A DNA stretch of 64,000 bases from assembly GCF_005876855.1 (NCBI RefSeq), contig NZ_QLAE01000020.1, positions 25,172 to 89,171 on the forward strand, written 5' to 3'. A program made the translations under genes and the position numbers. The stretch is from Stutzerimonas nosocomialis (GTDB taxonomy: Bacteria; Pseudomonadota; Gammaproteobacteria; Pseudomonadales; Pseudomonadaceae). Shown here piece after piece: positions 1 through 8,788 of the stretch (the first letter of the stretch is position 1; every line of letters starts with the position of its first letter). A model generated the notes under the pieces. That model had not been told where the DNA came from and made no database searches. It saw only the letters and a list, made by a program, of their open reading frames with translations.

Positions 1-615
1 CGTCCGCGCGCCGAGTCCTATGCCCGGCGCCTGGAGCATGTGCTCGAAGCCCTCGAGATCGAGCGCTGCGTGCTGGTCGGCCATTCCCTGGGCGCGATGA
101 CCGCGCTGGCCTGCGCCACCGGCCAGGCGGCATCGCGCATCGCCCGGGTGATGCTGATCAGCCCGGCGCGCGGTTACGGCGCCGCCGCGCGCCGGGCCAT
201 CGGCGAGCAGGTGCGTGCCGGTCGGCTCGACCACCTGGAGCGGCACGGGGTCGAGGCGATGGCCGAGGAGCGCAGCCATCGCCTGCTCTCCACGCGCGCC
301 TCGGCCAGCCAGCTGGACTGGGTGCGCTGGAACATGGCGCGGCTCAACCCGGCCGGCTACCGGCAGGCCGTCGAGCTGCTCTGCGGGGACGACCTGCTGC
401 GCTTCCCGCCCCTGACGATGCCCTGCGAGGTGCATTGCGGCGAGGACGACGGCATCACCCAGCCGGGCGAGTGCCAGCTGATCGCCGACCACCTGCATGC
501 ACGCTTTTCCCTGATACCCCGGGCCGGTCATGCCAGCCCGATCGAACAACCCGAGGCGGTGACCGAACGCATCGCCTCCGCCCTCAAGGCCTCACTGGAA
601 GGAACACGTCCATGA
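1..615 (+). CDS. alpha/beta-fold hydrolase, 5' end outside window
   Basis: The reading frame is open from base 1, so the N-terminus lies outside the window. The GTG at position 40 is only an internal candidate start. The nucleophile elbow GHSLGA sits at the beginning of the visible protein, an acid candidate lies in HCGEDDG, and the catalytic His is in GHASPIEQP near the C-terminus, giving a complete Ser-Asp-His triad. The lid region is helical and unremarkable. The stop overlaps the start of the IclR gene (ATGA), so the two are translationally coupled. In this context it probably hydrolyses an ester, lactone or ring-cleavage product of the pathway encoded downstream. The substrate cannot be read from sequence. 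Confidence 0.85.
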   Translation, partial: RPRAESYARRLEHVLEALEIERCVLVGHSLGAMTALACATGQAASRIARVMLISPARGYGAAARRAIGEQVRAGRLDHLERHGVEAMAEERSHRLLSTRASASQLDWVRWNMARLNPAGYRQAVELLCGDDLLRFPPLTMPCEVHCGEDDGITQPGECQLIADHLHARFSLIPRAGHASPIEQPEAVTERIASALKASLEGTRP

Positions 616-1433
616 CCGATCTCGAATCGCTCAAAGAGACGCAAGAAAAATACATCGTTCCCGGTCTGGAGCGCGGGCTGTTGCTGCTCTGCGAGTTCAG
701 CCGACAGAACCGCACCCTGACCGCGCCGGAGCTGGCGCGACGCCTGAAGCTGCCACGTTCGACCATCTTCCGCCTGCTCACCACCCTGGAGACCATGGGC
801 TTCGTCACCCGCAGCGGCAACGAGTACCGCCTGGGCATGTCGGTGCTGCGCCTGGGCTTCGAGTACCTCGCCTCGCTGGAACTGACCGAGCTCGGCCAGC
901 CGCTGCTGACGCAGCTGAGCAACGCCATCCACTACCCCTGCAACCTGGTGGTGCGCGACGGCCGCTCGATCGTCTACGTCGCCAAGGTCTCGCCGCCCAC
1001 CGTGTTCAGCAGCGCGGTGAATGTCGGCACCCGCCTGCCGGCCCACGCCACGGTGCTCGGCCGCATCCTGCTCGAAGACCTGTCGCTGGCCGACCTGCGC
1101 GACCTGTACCCCGAAGAGGTGCTGGAAAGCCACTCGCCCTGCACGCCCAAGACCGTGATGGACCTGTTCGACCTGGTGCAGAGCGATCGCCAGCGCGGCT
1201 ACGTGATGGGCGAGGGCTTCTTCGAATCGACCATCTCCACCGTCGCCGCGCCGGTGCGCAACCACAGCGGCAAGGTGGTGGCCGCCCTCGGCGCGACGAT
1301 TCCCTCGTCCCACATCGGCGGCGACCGCATCGACGAGCTCGTCCGCCAGGTGCGCCACAGCGCCGAAGAGCTGTCGCGCCTGCTGAACTACAACCCGAAC
1401 GTCGCCCAGGCCGCGACCCTGATGAGGGGCTGA
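612..1433 (+). CDS. IclR-family transcriptional regulator
   Basis: A 273-residue protein with the usual IclR layout: an N-terminal winged helix-turn-helix (residues ~18-75, with TAPELARRLKLPRSTIFRLL as recognition region) and a C-terminal ligand-binding domain (residues ~90-260, with LPAHATVLGRILL and the GYVMGEGFFE segment typical of the family). The ATG at 612 overlaps the upstream hydrolase stop and is preferred over longer in-frame extensions that would lie inside the hydrolase gene. IclR proteins commonly control aromatic or organic-acid catabolism next to their own gene. Here it is embedded in the operon it presumably regulates. The effector is unknown. Confidence 0.9.
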   Translation: MTDLESLKETQEKYIVPGLERGLLLLCEFSRQNRTLTAPELARRLKLPRSTIFRLLTTLETMGFVTRSGNEYRLGMSVLRLGFEYLASLELTELGQPLLTQLSNAIHYPCNLVVRDGRSIVYVAKVSPPTVFSSAVNVGTRLPAHATVLGRILLEDLSLADLRDLYPEEVLESHSPCTPKTVMDLFDLVQSDRQRGYVMGEGFFESTISTVAAPVRNHSGKVVAALGATIPSSHIGGDRIDELVRQVRHSAEELSRLLNYNPNVAQAATLMRG

Positions 1434-1435
1434 AG

Positions 1436-2233
1436 ATGAGCATGCACAACCTCTCCGGCAAGGTCGCGGTCGTGACCGGCGGTTCGTCCGGCATCGGCCT
1501 GGCCACTGTCGAGCTGCTGCTCGAGGCCGGCGCCGCGGTGGCCTTCTGTGGCCGCGACGCCGATCGCCTGGCCAGCGCCGAAGCGGCCCTGCGCCAGCGC
1601 TTCCCCGAAGCCGCGCTGCACACGCAGTGCTGCGACGTGCTCGACGCCGGGCAGATGCAGCGCTTCGCCGCGGACAGCCAGGCGAAACTCGGCGCCGCCA
1701 GCATGCTGGTCTGCAATGCCGGCCAGGGCCGCGTCTCGACCTTCGCCACCACCAGCGACGAAGCCTGGCAGGACGAGCTGAACCTGAAGTTCTTCTCCAT
1801 CATCCGGCCGGTGCGCGCCTTCCTGGCGCAGCTGGAAAGCCAGCCGGACGCGGCCATCGCCTGCGCCAACTCGCTGCTGGCCAGCCAGCCTGAGCCGCAC
1901 ATGGTGGCCACTTCCGCCGCCCGCGCCGGGGTGAAGAACCTGGTGCGCTCGCTGGCCGTCGAGTTCGCCCCCAAGGGCATCCGGGTCAACGGCATCCTCA
2001 TCGGCCTGGTCGAGTCGGGCCAATGGCAGCGCCGTTTCGAGGCCCGCGAGGAGCGCGACCTCGACTGGACGCAATGGACCGCCCGGCTCGCCCGCGGCAA
2101 ACAGATTCCCCTGGCGCGCCTGGGCCTGCCCCTCGAGGCGGCTCGCGCGCTGTTCTTCCTCGTTTCCCCGCTGTCCGCCTACACCACGGGTAGCCATATC
2201 GATGTTTCCGGAGGCTTGTCCCGTCATGTCTGA
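1436..2233 (+). CDS. SDR-family protein with substituted catalytic Tyr/Lys
   Basis: A 265-residue Rossmann protein. The cofactor motif TGGSSGIG is at residues ~15-22, NAG at ~98-100, and the C-terminal YTTGSHIDVSGG segment is typical of classical short-chain dehydrogenases. The active-site segment is unusual: where YxxxK is expected the sequence reads PHMVATSAARAGVKNL, so Tyr is replaced by Thr and Lys by Arg. NAD(P) binding is likely, but ordinary SDR chemistry is doubtful unless other residues substitute. The ATG lies 3 bases after the IclR stop, and the gene overlaps the ThDP enzyme gene by 8 bases. It may act on, or only bind, a pathway intermediate. Confidence 0.85.
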   Translation: MSMHNLSGKVAVVTGGSSGIGLATVELLLEAGAAVAFCGRDADRLASAEAALRQRFPEAALHTQCCDVLDAGQMQRFAADSQAKLGAASMLVCNAGQGRVSTFATTSDEAWQDELNLKFFSIIRPVRAFLAQLESQPDAAIACANSLLASQPEPHMVATSAARAGVKNLVRSLAVEFAPKGIRVNGILIGLVESGQWQRRFEAREERDLDWTQWTARLARGKQIPLARLGLPLEAARALFFLVSPLSAYTTGSHIDVSGGLSRHV

Positions 2234-3923
2234 AGAAGTCCGCAACGAGAAGCCGATGGTCACCGTCGGCACCGCGATCACCGCCTTTCTCGAACACTGT
2301 GGGGTCAAGGCCGCCTTCGGCGTCATTTCCATCCACAACATGCCGATCCTCGATGCGTTCGGCATTCGCCAGAACATCCGCTTCGTGATGGCCCGTGGCG
2401 AGGCCGGTGCGACCAACATGGCCGACGCCTATGCTCGCGCGGTCGGCGGCCTCGGCGTCTGCCTGACCTCCACCGGCACCGCGGCGGGCAACGCCGCCGG
2501 CGCGATGGTCGAGGCGCAGACCGCCGGCACGCCGCTGCTGCACCTGACCGGGCAGATCGAGACGCCCTACCTGGACCAGGACCTGGCCTACATCCACGAG
2601 GCCCGCGACCAGCTGACCATGCTCAAGGCGGTGTCCAAGGCCGCCTTCCGCGTGCGCAGCGCGGAGACCGCGATCAGCACCCTGAAACTCGCCGTGCAGA
2701 CGGCCCTGACCGCGCCCACCGGTCCGGTCAGCGTGGAAATCCCGATCGACATCCAGTCAAGCTTCATCCCCATGCCGACCGACCTCGCGCCCCTGCCGAT
2801 TCCCGTCGCGGTGCCCTCGGACGAGGCCCTGGACCGGGTCGCCGAGCGCCTTGCCGGCGCCAGGCGCCCGCTGCTCTGGCTGGGCGGCGGCGCCCGTCAC
2901 GCCGGCGCGCAGGTCAAGCGCCTGATGGACATGGGCGTCGGCGTGGTCACCTCGACCCAGGGCCGCGGCGTGGTCAACGAGGACGATCCGCGCTGCCTCG
3001 GCGCCTTCTCGCAGAACAAGCGCGTCGAGCGCTTCTTCCAGAGCTGCGACGCCCTGCTGGTGGCCGGTTCGCGGCTGCGCAGCAACGAGACCTTCAAATA
3101 CGCGCTCAAGCTGCCCGAGGCCACCTACCGGATCGACGCCAACCCGGCGATCGAAGGCCGCTGCTACCACAGCGACCTGTTCATCTGCGGCGACGCGGCG
3201 CTGGCCCTGGACGGCCTGGCCGATCGCCTGCAGGGGCGCCTGCGGGTCGAGCCCGGCTACCTCGCCGAGTTGCGCGAGGTGCGCCAGCAGGCCCGCGACC
3301 AGCTGGTCGACGAACTCGGGCCCTACGCGGTGCAGGTCGAGCAGCTGCAGGCCCTGGCTGGGCGCAACTTCTCCTGGGTCCGCGACGTGACCCTGTCCAA
3401 CAGCATCTGGGGCAACCGCCTGCTCAACCTGTTCCACCCGCGTTCCGGCATCCACGCCCTGGGCGGCGGCATCGGCCAGGGCCTGGCGATGGGGATCGGC
3501 GCGGCGGTCGCGGCGGCGCAAACCGCGCCCGAGCGCAAGGTCTTCACTCTGGTCGGCGACGGCGGCTTCATCCTCAACCTCGGCGAGCTGGCGACCATGG
3601 TCCAGGAGCGCGCCAACATGGTCATCCTGCTGATGAACGACCAGCGCTACGGGGTCATCAAGAACATCCAGGACGCGGTGTACGGCAGCCGCCACTGCTA
3701 CGTGGAGCTGACCACCCCGGACTATGCCAAGCTGTCCGAATCCCTCGGCCTGCGCCATGCGCGGGTGGGCGACCTGAAGGACTTCGCCGGCGCGCTGGAC
3801 AGCGCCCTGAGCCAGCCTGGCCCCTTCCTGCTGGAAGTGGACATGCTCAGCGTCGGCCCCTTCAACACCCAGTTCGCCGGACCGCCGAACAGCGCCACCC
3901 GATCCCAGAAGGCCAGCGCCTGA
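2226..3923 (+). CDS. thiamine-diphosphate-dependent enzyme (acetolactate synthase/benzoylformate decarboxylase type)
   Basis: A 565-residue protein with the three-domain layout of ThDP decarboxylases and carboligases. The N-terminal PYR domain carries the cofactor-activating Glu in ARGEAGATNMADAYA (~residue 57), the central domain is residues ~190-330, and the C-terminal PP domain has the Mg/ThDP motif GDGGFILNLGELATM ending in MND (~residues 440-470). Residues that define substrate class are not obvious, so a 2-oxo-acid decarboxylase or lyase role is inferred. The ATG at 2226 follows an upstream GGAGG and overlaps the SDR stop. Its neighbours include an aldehyde dehydrogenase, which would fit decarboxylation to an aldehyde followed by oxidation. 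Confidence 0.88.
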   Translation: MSEEVRNEKPMVTVGTAITAFLEHCGVKAAFGVISIHNMPILDAFGIRQNIRFVMARGEAGATNMADAYARAVGGLGVCLTSTGTAAGNAAGAMVEAQTAGTPLLHLTGQIETPYLDQDLAYIHEARDQLTMLKAVSKAAFRVRSAETAISTLKLAVQTALTAPTGPVSVEIPIDIQSSFIPMPTDLAPLPIPVAVPSDEALDRVAERLAGARRPLLWLGGGARHAGAQVKRLMDMGVGVVTSTQGRGVVNEDDPRCLGAFSQNKRVERFFQSCDALLVAGSRLRSNETFKYALKLPEATYRIDANPAIEGRCYHSDLFICGDAALALDGLADRLQGRLRVEPGYLAELREVRQQARDQLVDELGPYAVQVEQLQALAGRNFSWVRDVTLSNSIWGNRLLNLFHPRSGIHALGGGIGQGLAMGIGAAVAAAQTAPERKVFTLVGDGGFILNLGELATMVQERANMVILLMNDQRYGVIKNIQDAVYGSRHCYVELTTPDYAKLSESLGLRHARVGDLKDFAGALDSALSQPGPFLLEVDMLSVGPFNTQFAGPPNSATRSQKASA

Positions 3924-3934
3924 GGAGCCAGACC

Positions 3935-4738
3935 ATGCTCAACATCACCATGATCGGCTGCGGTGCCATCGGCATCGGTGCGCTGGAACTGCTGGAGAAG
4001 GACCCGGACCTGCGGGTCGACGCGGTGGTCGTGCCCGCCGAATCGCAGGAGCTGATCCGTCAGCGCCTGGCGAGCTTCGAGCATCCGCCGACCGTGCTGA
4101 CCGAGCTGCCGGCCGACGCGCGCCCCGACCTTCTGGTCGAGTGCGCCGGGCACCGGGCCATCGAGCAGCACGTGCTGCCGGCCCTGGCGCGCGGTATTCC
4201 GTGCCTGGTGGTCTCGGTCGGCGCGCTGTCCGAGTACGGCCTGGCTGAACGCCTGGAAGCGGCGGCACGCGAGGGCGGCACCCGGATCGAGCTGCTGCCC
4301 GGCGCCATCGGCGGCATCGACGCGCTGTCGGCGGCCAAGGTCGGCGGGCTGGAGTCGGTGCTCTACACCGGCCGCAAACCCGCCGGCGCCTGGAAGGGCA
4401 CGCCCGCCGAGCAGGCCTGCGACCTGGACAACCTGGCTGAGGCGACGGTGATCTTCAAGGGCAGCGCCCGCGAGGCGGCGCTCCTCTATCCGAAGAACGC
4501 CAACGTCGCCGCCACCCTGTCGCTGGCCGGGCTCGGCCTCGACCGCACCGAGGTGCAGCTGATCGCCGACCCGCACAGCAGCGAGAACGTCCACCAGGTG
4601 GAAGCCCGCGGCGCCTTCGGCGGCTTCGAGCTGACCCTGCGTGGCAAGCCGCTGGCCGCCAACCCGAAGACTTCCGCGCTGACCGTCTACAGCGTGGTCC
4701 GCGCCCTGGGCAACCATGCCCATGCCATTTCCATCTGA
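3935..4738 (+). CDS. nadX: L-aspartate dehydrogenase
   Basis: A 267-residue protein with an N-terminal Rossmann motif GCGAIG (~residues 6-11) and the characteristic C-terminal aspartate dehydrogenase domain. That domain includes PKNANVAATLSLAGLGLD and DPHSSENVHQVEARG, whose His is the likely catalytic residue, and NPKTSALTVYSVVRAL. The family oxidatively deaminates L-aspartate with NAD(P) or runs the reverse amination. A GGAG lies just before the ATG. In Pseudomonas this enzyme sits in a catabolic cluster rather than in NAD biosynthesis, as here, so it may act on an amino-acid-like intermediate or supply or remove ammonia for the pathway. The family call is firm; the physiological substrate is not. 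Confidence 0.88.
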   Translation: MLNITMIGCGAIGIGALELLEKDPDLRVDAVVVPAESQELIRQRLASFEHPPTVLTELPADARPDLLVECAGHRAIEQHVLPALARGIPCLVVSVGALSEYGLAERLEAAAREGGTRIELLPGAIGGIDALSAAKVGGLESVLYTGRKPAGAWKGTPAEQACDLDNLAEATVIFKGSAREAALLYPKNANVAATLSLAGLGLDRTEVQLIADPHSSENVHQVEARGAFGGFELTLRGKPLAANPKTSALTVYSVVRALGNHAHAISI

Positions 4739-4747
4739 GGCCCGCCC

Positions 4748-6232
4748 ATGAACCTCGACGACATCCAACCCATCTGCATCGCCGGCCAATGGCGCCTGGG
4801 CTCCGGGGCACTCTACGCCACCACCTACCCGGCGACCGGCGAAGTGGTCACGCAACTGCATGCCGCCGGCCTCGACGATGTCGAGCAGGCGATCCAGGGC
4901 GCCCAGCACGCCTTCGTCCATAGCGGCTGGGCGCAGCGCAAGCCCCACGAGCGGGCCACGGTGCTCTACCGCGTGGCCCAGCTGATCCGCGAGCGGAGCG
5001 AGGAGCTGGCCCAGCTGCAGCGCCTGGACAACGGCAAGCCGATCAAGGAAACCCGCAACCTGGTGGCCAGCGCCGCCGGGACCTTCCAGTTCTTCGCCGC
5101 GGCCTGCGAGACGCTCGAAGAAGCCATCACCCCGTCGCGCGGCGACTTCATGACCATGAGCGTCTACGAGCCCATGGGCGTGGTGGCCGCGATCACCCCT
5201 TGGAATTCACCGATCGCCTCCGAGGCGCAGAAGATGGCCCCGGCCCTGGCCGCCGGCAACGCGGTGGTGGTCAAGCCGGCGGAAATCACGCCGCTGGCCG
5301 CCCTGGCGCTGGCGCGGATCTGCGAGGAAGCCGGCGTACCGCGCGGGCTGATCAGCGTACTGCCGGGCAAGGGTTCGCTGATCGGCGACGCGCTGACCCG
5401 TCACCCGCTGGTCAAGCGCGTGTCCTTCACCGGCGGCACCAGCACCGGCAAGCACATCGCGCGCATCGCCGCCGACAAGATGATGCCGGTGTCGATGGAG
5501 CTGGGCGGCAAGTCGCCGACCATCGTGCTGGAGGATGCCGACCTCGACCACGCGATCGCCGGCGTGCTCTACGGCATCTTCAGCAGCTCGGGCGAATCCT
5601 GCATCGCCGGCTCCCGCCTGTTCGTCGCCCGCGCGCTCTACGGCACCTTCATGGACCGCCTGGTCGAAGGTGCCCGGGGCATCCGCGTCGGCGACCCGGC
5701 CGACGAGGCCACGCAGATGGGCCCGCTGATTTCCGCCGCCCACCGCGAGAGCGTCGAGCGCTACGTGGACATCGGCCTGTCCGAAGGCGGCCGCCTGCTC
5801 TGCGGCGGCCAGCGTCCGCAGGGCGCGACCTTCGACAAGGGTCACTTCTACAGCCCGACCATCCTGGAAGGGCTGCCCAACACGGCCCGCCTGTGCCAGG
5901 AGGAAGTCTTCGGCCCGGTGCTGGTGGCCCTGCCCTTCGACGACGAGGCCGACCTGATCGACCAGGCCAACGACAGCGTCTACGCGCTGGCCGCCGGCAT
6001 CTGGACCCGCGACTTCCAGAAGGCCTGGAAGCTCGGCCGCGCCATCCAGGCCGGCACCGTCTGGATCAACACCTACAAGCAGTTCTCCATCTCCACCCCC
6101 TTCGGCGGCTGGCGCGACAGCGGCCTGGGGCGCGAGAAGGGACGTCTCGGCATTCTCCAGTACATGGAGCAGAAGTCCCTCTACTGGGGCCTGAACGAAC
6201 AGCCCATCGCCTGGGCGGGAGCAAAGCAATGA
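4748..6232 (+). CDS. NAD(P)-dependent aldehyde dehydrogenase
   Basis: A 494-residue ALDH-superfamily enzyme. The cofactor-binding motif FTGGTSTG (~residues 225-232), the general-base Glu in MELGGKSP (~residue 249) and the catalytic Cys in SSGESCIAGSRL (~residue 283) are all present, as are EEVFGPVL and the C-terminal PFGGWRDSGLGRE oligomerisation segment. It is full length for the family. It starts 9 bases after the aspartate dehydrogenase stop and shares an ATGA overlap with the next gene. Within the operon it most plausibly oxidises an aldehyde made by the ThDP enzyme or by ring-cleavage chemistry. Betaine-aldehyde or hydroxymuconic-semialdehyde type activities are alternatives. Confidence 0.92.
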   Translation: MNLDDIQPICIAGQWRLGSGALYATTYPATGEVVTQLHAAGLDDVEQAIQGAQHAFVHSGWAQRKPHERATVLYRVAQLIRERSEELAQLQRLDNGKPIKETRNLVASAAGTFQFFAAACETLEEAITPSRGDFMTMSVYEPMGVVAAITPWNSPIASEAQKMAPALAAGNAVVVKPAEITPLAALALARICEEAGVPRGLISVLPGKGSLIGDALTRHPLVKRVSFTGGTSTGKHIARIAADKMMPVSMELGGKSPTIVLEDADLDHAIAGVLYGIFSSSGESCIAGSRLFVARALYGTFMDRLVEGARGIRVGDPADEATQMGPLISAAHRESVERYVDIGLSEGGRLLCGGQRPQGATFDKGHFYSPTILEGLPNTARLCQEEVFGPVLVALPFDDEADLIDQANDSVYALAAGIWTRDFQKAWKLGRAIQAGTVWINTYKQFSISTPFGGWRDSGLGREKGRLGILQYMEQKSLYWGLNEQPIAWAGAKQ

Positions 6233-7209
6233 GCGTACTTGGCATCGACGAGATCACCTACGGGGTCGAAGACCTGCCCCGCTGCATCACCTTCTTCAAG
6301 GACTGGGGGCTGGCGCTGGTCAGCGAGCAGCCCGACGAGGCGATCTTCGAAACCCTCAACGGCTGCCGGGTGATCGTCGCCGACCTGAACAAGGCCGGCC
6401 TGCCGGCGGCGATCGAATCCGGCCCGACCATCCGCGAGGTGGTCTGGGGCGTCGAGAGCGAGGCGGACCTGGCGCTCTACGCCAGCCGAATCGCCCAGGA
6501 CCCGGGCTTCGTCGAGGGCAACGGCCGCGTCGGCTGCACCGACCCCAACGGCCTGGCGATCCGCTTCCAGGTCACCCGCAAGTGCGACCTCGAACTGGAG
6601 GAATGCGGCGCCCACAACACCTGGAACAGCAAGGGCCGGATCAACAAGCCGAGCCCGGTCTACGAGCGCGCCACGCCGGTGGAAGTCGGCCATGTGGTGT
6701 TCTTCGTCAAGGACGTGAACGCCTGCGAAGCCTTCTACCACGACCGCTTCGGCTTCCAGTCCTCGGACCGCTACCCGAACCGCGGCGCCTTCATGCGCAC
6801 CGCAGAGGAAGGCGGCCACCACGACCTCTTCATGCTCCAGCTGCCCGAGCCGCGCGCGGGCCTGAACCACGTTGCCTTCACCGTGCGCGACATCCACGAG
6901 GTGTTCGGCGGCGGCATGCACGTCTCCCGCTGCGGCTGGGACACCGAGATCGGCCCGGGCCGCCACCCGGTGTCCTCGGCGTTCTTCTGGTACTTCAAGA
7001 ATCCGGCCGGCGCGCTGGTGGAGTACTACGCGGACGAGGACCACCTGACCGCCGAATGGCAGCCGCGCGAGTTCGAGCCCGGCCCGACGGTCTTCGCCGA
7101 ATGGGCCATCGCCGGCGGCATCGACGGCGTGACCCGCCGGCAGCGGCACGTGGAGGCGCCCCAGGGCAAGTTCCTCACCGACAAACCCAGGACGCCGAGC
7201 AAGCCATGA
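6229..7209 (+). CDS. VOC-superfamily extradiol-dioxygenase-like protein
   Basis: A 326-residue two-domain vicinal-oxygen-chelate protein. The second domain carries a plausible 2-His-1-Glu metal site: His in VEVGHVVFFV (~residue 155), His in GLNHVAFTV (~residue 210) and Glu in GALVEYYAD (~residue 264), spaced as in type I extradiol dioxygenases. The first domain (residues ~5-110) lacks an equivalent set, as in catechol 2,3-dioxygenases. The ATG overlaps the upstream stop. Ring cleavage of a catecholic substrate is the leading inference, since a Rieske oxygenase and an ALDH are in the same operon. A glyoxalase-like role is less likely. Confidence 0.82.
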   Translation: MSVLGIDEITYGVEDLPRCITFFKDWGLALVSEQPDEAIFETLNGCRVIVADLNKAGLPAAIESGPTIREVVWGVESEADLALYASRIAQDPGFVEGNGRVGCTDPNGLAIRFQVTRKCDLELEECGAHNTWNSKGRINKPSPVYERATPVEVGHVVFFVKDVNACEAFYHDRFGFQSSDRYPNRGAFMRTAEEGGHHDLFMLQLPEPRAGLNHVAFTVRDIHEVFGGGMHVSRCGWDTEIGPGRHPVSSAFFWYFKNPAGALVEYYADEDHLTAEWQPREFEPGPTVFAEWAIAGGIDGVTRRQRHVEAPQGKFLTDKPRTPSKP

Positions 7210-7523
7210 GCGAGACGATGCTGCTGACGGTGCTGCTCCGGCACGATCAGTCGAAGAACCTCGACGACATCCAGGGCCACATGAAAAGAATGGACTGGTG
7301 GAACCGCTTTCCGGTCGAGGGGGTGGAGATCGTCTCCTGGACCGTCGCCATGGGCCTGGGCCAGATCGTGACGCTGCGCCTGCCGCCGGCATTGCTACCC
7401 AAGATCAACGTGGAACTGGAGCGCTCCGCCTGGGGCGTGTTCCGCACCGAATGCTACCCCACCTACGACTTCGTCCCGGTTCGCGAAATGATCCGCGAGC
7501 GGGTCCGCAATGGAGGCCAATGA
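7206..7523 (+). CDS. small conserved-operon protein of unknown function (105 aa)
   Basis: A 105-residue soluble protein with no signal peptide or membrane segment. Its pattern is beta-alpha-beta: LLTVLLRHDQ, a helix LDDIQGHMKRMDWW, then strands IVSWTVAMGLGQIVTLRL. This suggests a ferredoxin-like (dimeric alpha-beta barrel) fold of the kind seen in muconolactone-isomerase or EthD-like partners of oxygenase pathways. No catalytic residues are identifiable. The ATG overlaps the VOC gene stop, so the two are coupled. It overlaps an upstream extension of the next ORF, but that gene more likely starts at 7525. The function is not known to me. Confidence 0.75.
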   Translation: MSETMLLTVLLRHDQSKNLDDIQGHMKRMDWWNRFPVEGVEIVSWTVAMGLGQIVTLRLPPALLPKINVELERSAWGVFRTECYPTYDFVPVREMIRERVRNGGQ

Positions 7524-7524
7524 C

Positions 7525-7746
7525 ATGACCCTGCCCTACAACGAAACCCATCAGGCCCGCACCCGCCCCAGCACGCCCTTCGAGGACTTGCTCGGCGACT
7601 CCATCGAGCGCGCCTACGCTGCCGGCAAGCACGACCTGCCGAGCCTGCTGGCACACCTGAACCTGGCCGGCCCGCCCTGCCCGCTGAACACCGGCGAGTG
7701 GGACGAGGAAAGCTTCAAGACGCTGATGGCCCGGCTGGGCGAATGA
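7525..7746 (+). CDS. small hypothetical protein between VOC and Rieske genes (73 aa)
   Basis: A 73-residue, mostly helical protein. A GGAGG lies 8 bases before the ATG at 7525. The in-frame ATG at 7510 contains that ribosome site and is less likely. The sequence has a proline-rich opening and a helix-turn-helix-like middle (SIERAYAAGKHDLPSLLAHL). I recall small HTH-like proteins beside Rieske oxygenase genes, but cannot confirm membership. Its position directly before the oxygenase, with 10 bases between, suggests a linked role such as assembly or stability of the oxygenase. This is inference only. Confidence 0.65.
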   Translation: MTLPYNETHQARTRPSTPFEDLLGDSIERAYAAGKHDLPSLLAHLNLAGPPCPLNTGEWDEESFKTLMARLGE

Positions 7747-7756
7747 GGAACCGAAC

Positions 7757-8788
7757 ATGAACATGCAAGCCAACATCGATCCGGTCGAACAGCTGCTCGC
7801 CAACGGCCTGAAGAACCTCTGGTTCCCGGTACTGCCTTCCGCCCTGCTGGAGGACAAGCCGGTGTCCATCCGCCGCCTGGGCTACAAGATCGCCCTCTGG
7901 CGCGACAACGACGGCAGCGTCCACGCGCTGGAAGACCACTGCCCGCACCGCGGCGCCCCGCTGTCGCTCGGCCCGGTGCTCGGCGACCGCCTGCAGTGCC
8001 CCTACCATGGCATCGAAGTGCGTTGCGACGGCACCGTCACCAAGGTCCCCGGCAGCCCTGGCTGCAAGCTCGAAGGCAGCCGCCCGACGCGGATGTTCCA
8101 CGTGCGCGAGGCGGCCGGCGCGATCTTTCTCTACAACGCCGCCGAGCCGCACGTGGCCGAGCCGCCGGAGCTGGTGCTGCCCGAGCAGCTGACCTCGCCG
8201 CAATGGAGCAGCTTCCTCTGCTACACCGAGTGGAAGGGCGACTACCGCTACGTCATCGACAACGTCATGGACCCGATGCACGGCACCTACCTGCACAAGA
8301 TGTCGCATTCGATGAGCGAGGGTGAGAGCACCGCGAAGTTCATCACCCGCGACACCGACAGCGGCTTCATCTTCGAGAAGGAAGGCCAGCGGGGGGTCAA
8401 CTTCGACTGGACCGAATTCGTCGACAACGGCTGCCACTGGCTGCGCCTGGAAATCCCCTATCCGAAGACCGGCGGCCCGGGCGGCAACTTCACCATCATC
8501 GGCAGCTACACCCCGAGCAGCCCGGCCCTGTGCGCCGTCTTCCACTGGCGCTGCCGCCCGCTGACCGGCTGGCAGCGCGACACCTGGCGCTTCCTCTACA
8601 AGAATCGCCTGGAAGCCCGCCACTGGGCGGTGCTGGAGCAGGACCGGGTACTGCTGGAAAACATGGAACCGGATGCCAACGCCCGCGAGAACCTCTACCA
8701 GCACGACCTGGGCCTGGTGCGCCTGCGCCGCTACCTCAAGGGCAAGGCCCGCGAGCAGCTGGAACTGATCGAGGCGAAGCAGCTGTGA
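7757..8788 (+). CDS. Rieske non-heme iron oxygenase, VanA/phthalate-type
   Basis: A 343-residue oxygenase. The N-terminal Rieske domain binds [2Fe-2S] through CPHRGAP and CPYHG (~residues 55-80, the C-x-H...C-x2-H pattern). The C-terminal catalytic domain carries the mononuclear-iron segment DNVMDPMHGTYLH (~residues 168-180). The short length and motif spacing fit single-component alpha-type (alpha3) enzymes such as vanillate O-demethylase rather than alpha-beta dioxygenases. The electron donor is most likely the PDR reductase at 9230-10186. Likely chemistry is demethylation or monooxygenation of an aromatic or related substrate, which is undetermined. The start is supported by GAGGAACC upstream. 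Confidence 0.93.
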   Translation: MNMQANIDPVEQLLANGLKNLWFPVLPSALLEDKPVSIRRLGYKIALWRDNDGSVHALEDHCPHRGAPLSLGPVLGDRLQCPYHGIEVRCDGTVTKVPGSPGCKLEGSRPTRMFHVREAAGAIFLYNAAEPHVAEPPELVLPEQLTSPQWSSFLCYTEWKGDYRYVIDNVMDPMHGTYLHKMSHSMSEGESTAKFITRDTDSGFIFEKEGQRGVNFDWTEFVDNGCHWLRLEIPYPKTGGPGGNFTIIGSYTPSSPALCAVFHWRCRPLTGWQRDTWRFLYKNRLEARHWAVLEQDRVLLENMEPDANARENLYQHDLGLVRLRRYLKGKAREQLELIEAKQL

